DNA from: Pycnococcus provasolii
Taxonomy: Eukaryota; Chlorophyta; Pseudoscourfieldiophyceae; Pseudoscourfieldiales; Pycnococcaceae
Reading direction: 5' to 3'
Assembly (NCBI GenBank): GCA_938743325.2
Contig: OW568870.1
Coordinates: forward strand, 806,001-870,000
DNA length: 64,000 bases
This document shows, piece after piece, positions 26,101-29,100 of the stretch (its first letter is position 1; every line of letters begins with the position of its first letter). The notes under the pieces were generated by a model. It worked only from the letters and a program-made list of their open reading frames with translations. It had not been told where the DNA came from and made no database searches. Made by a program: the position numbers and the translations under genes.

Positions 26101-29100
26101 AGGCGAAGAAGAGACTTTTCCACCTTGGCGCGTTGCTGGCGCAGCGCGGATGCCGCGTCGTACCAGCGACCGAACGACATGCTCAACGCGCGGTTCAGCA
26201 TGTGACGCAGCGCCTTGTTCTTCTGAGCACGGCGCTTCTCCTCAGCCTCTTGGTATTCCCTCAAGTCGATCAGCCACTCCACCCACTGCTCGAAACCGTG
26301 CGCCATCTCGCGCTTTGCCACCTTCATCAGCGTACGCTGCACAACCAAGCGCTGACGCTTATGCTGTACGTAGATGTCGTGCCAGCGGAAGAACGCCGCA
26401 CCCTGACCACGATATATGATGTGACGAAGTGCCTTGTCCTTCTTCGCGCGGCGATCAGCCTCCGCGATGCGGTACTCCTTCAGGTCGATCAACCACTCCA
26501 TCCACAGCTCGAAGCCCTGTGCCATCTCGCGCTTAAGCACCTTTGACAGCACCTTGCTCGCCACCGCCTTCTGGCGCTTCACTGTCGTCCAGAGCTCGTA
26601 CCACTTCGCGAACGCGAGACGCTGCTGGCGGTACAGCAGACGACCCGCCGCCTTGCGAAGCAGCGTGCGTCGGTTGTTGTTCGTCGCGACCACCTCACGC
26701 CAGCGCGTCATTGCGGCATACGCCGCCACGAGAGCGATACGTGCGATGGCCTTGGTCAGCTTCGCGCGTTGGTCTTCCATCTGCTGCACAACCTCAAGCC
26801 AGCGGCGGAACGCCATTCGGCTCGTGCGATTCGCGAAGGCGGCCGCCGCCTTGCGGCCAGCGAAGCGCTGGAAGCGGAGACGGTTGCTCTGCGCAACCCA
26901 CGCGTCAAACGCGAAGGCTTGAGCACGTTTCATCATGCGCAATGCAGCCTGTCTAAGACGTGCACGCTGCGATCGAAGCACCTGCGTCGCCTCCCACCAG
27001 CGCTCATATGCTGCGCCAGCAAGCCGATTCCGCATGCGCCGCAGAGCCTTGTCAAGTTTTCTTCGACGAGCCTCCTTCTCGGCGCGCGCCTCCTTCGCGA
27101 GCGATACATACGTCATCCACGTCGAAAAGCCCAGTGACATGCTACGCTGCATGACCTTGCCGAGCACGCGACGAACGAGCGCCTTCTGCCGCCTCACCGT
27201 TGACCACACGTCATACCACTGACCGAACGCGCGACTTATATTCTGGTTCAACATGTGGCGCATCGCCTTGTCAGCCTTCACGCGCTCCTTCGCCTGCTCA
27301 CGACAGTCCATCACGTAGTCGACCCAGCTGAGGAAGCCCATGCTCAACACGCGATTTCCGATGCGACCGAGCACGCGCTCGACCACCTCGCGCTCGCGTC
27401 GCACTGTGCGCCAAGCTTCTTCCCATCGTGCAAAGCTCATGTGTAACCGACGATTGCGCAATCGGCCCATCACCTTGCGCGCCATCGCACGCTTACTTGC
27501 ACGCTCCTCCATGTAGTCTTGCCATCGGCGCAGAGACGCAGCACACGCCACGATGCGCATGCGCGACACCGCCTTGACGAGTAAGCGACGCTGATCTTCC
27601 ATCCGCTGCGCAACCTCAAGCCAGCGGCGGAACGCCATTCGGCTCGTGCGATTCGCGAAGGCGGCCGCCGCCTTGCGGCCAGCGAAGCGCTGGAAGCGGA
27701 GACGGTTGCTCTGCGCAACCCACGCGTCAAACGCGAAGGCTTGTACTCGATTAATGAGACGCATCAATGCCTGCTTAAGACGTGCACGCTGCGATCGAAG
27801 CACCTGCGTCGCCTCCCACCAGCGCTCATATGCTGCGCCAGCAAGCCGATTCCGCATGCGCCGCAGAGCCTTGTCAAGTTTTCTTCGACGAGCCTCCTTC
27901 TCGGCGCGCGCCTCCTTCGCGAGCGATACATACGTCATCCACGTCGAAAAGCCCAGTGACATGCTACGCTGCATGACCTTGCCGAGCACGCGACGAACGA
28001 GCGCCTTCTGCCGCCTCACCGTTGACCACACGTCATACCACTGACCGAACGCGCGACTTATATTCTGGTTCAACATGTGGCGCATCGCCTTGTCAGCCTT
28101 CACGCGCTCCTTCGCCTGCTCACGACAGTCCATCACGTAGTCGACCCAGCTGAGGAAGCCCATGCTCAACACGCGATTTCCGATGCGACCGAGCACGCGC
28201 TCGACCACCTCGCGCTCGCGTCGCACTGCGCGACAAGCTTCTTCCCATCGTGCAAAGCTCATGTGTAGCCGACGATTGCGCAATCGGCCCATCACCTTGC
28301 GCGCCATCGCACGCTTACTTGCACGCTCCTCCATGTAGTCTTGCCATCGGCGCAGAGACGCAGCACACGCTACGATGCGCATGCGCGACACCGCCTTGAC
28401 GAGTAAGCGACGCTGATCTTCCATCCGCTGCGCAACCTCAAGCCAGCGGCGGAACGCCATTCGGCTCGTGCGATTCGCGAAGGCGGCCGCCGCCTTGCGG
28501 CCAGCGAAGCGCTGGAAGCGGAGACGGTTGCTCTGCGCAACCCACGCGTCAAACGCGAAGGCTTGTACTCGATTAATGAGACGCATCAATGCCTGCTTAA
28601 GACGTGCACGCTGCGATCGAAGCACCTGCGTCGCCTCCCACCAGCGCTCATATGCTGCGCCAGCAAGCCGATTCCGCATGCGCCGCAGAGCCTTGTCAAG
28701 TTTTCTTCGACGAGCCTCCTTCTCGGCGCGCGCCTCCTTCGCGAGCGATACATACGTCATCCACGTCGAAAAGCCCAGTGACATGCTACGCTGCATGACC
28801 TTGCCGAGCACGCGACGAACGAGCGCCTTCTGCCGCCTCACCGTTGACCACACGTCATACCACTGACCGAACGCGCGACTTATATTCTGGTTCAACATGT
28901 GGCGCATCGCCTTGTCAGCCTTCACGCGCTCCTTCGCCTGCTCACGACAGTCCATCACGTAGTCGACCCAGCTGAGGAAGCCCATGCTCAACACGCGATT
29001 TCCGATGCGACCGAGCACGCGCTCGACCACCTCGCGCTCGCGTCGCACTGTGCGCCAAGCTTCTTCCCATCGTGCAAAGCTCATGTGTAGCCGACGATTG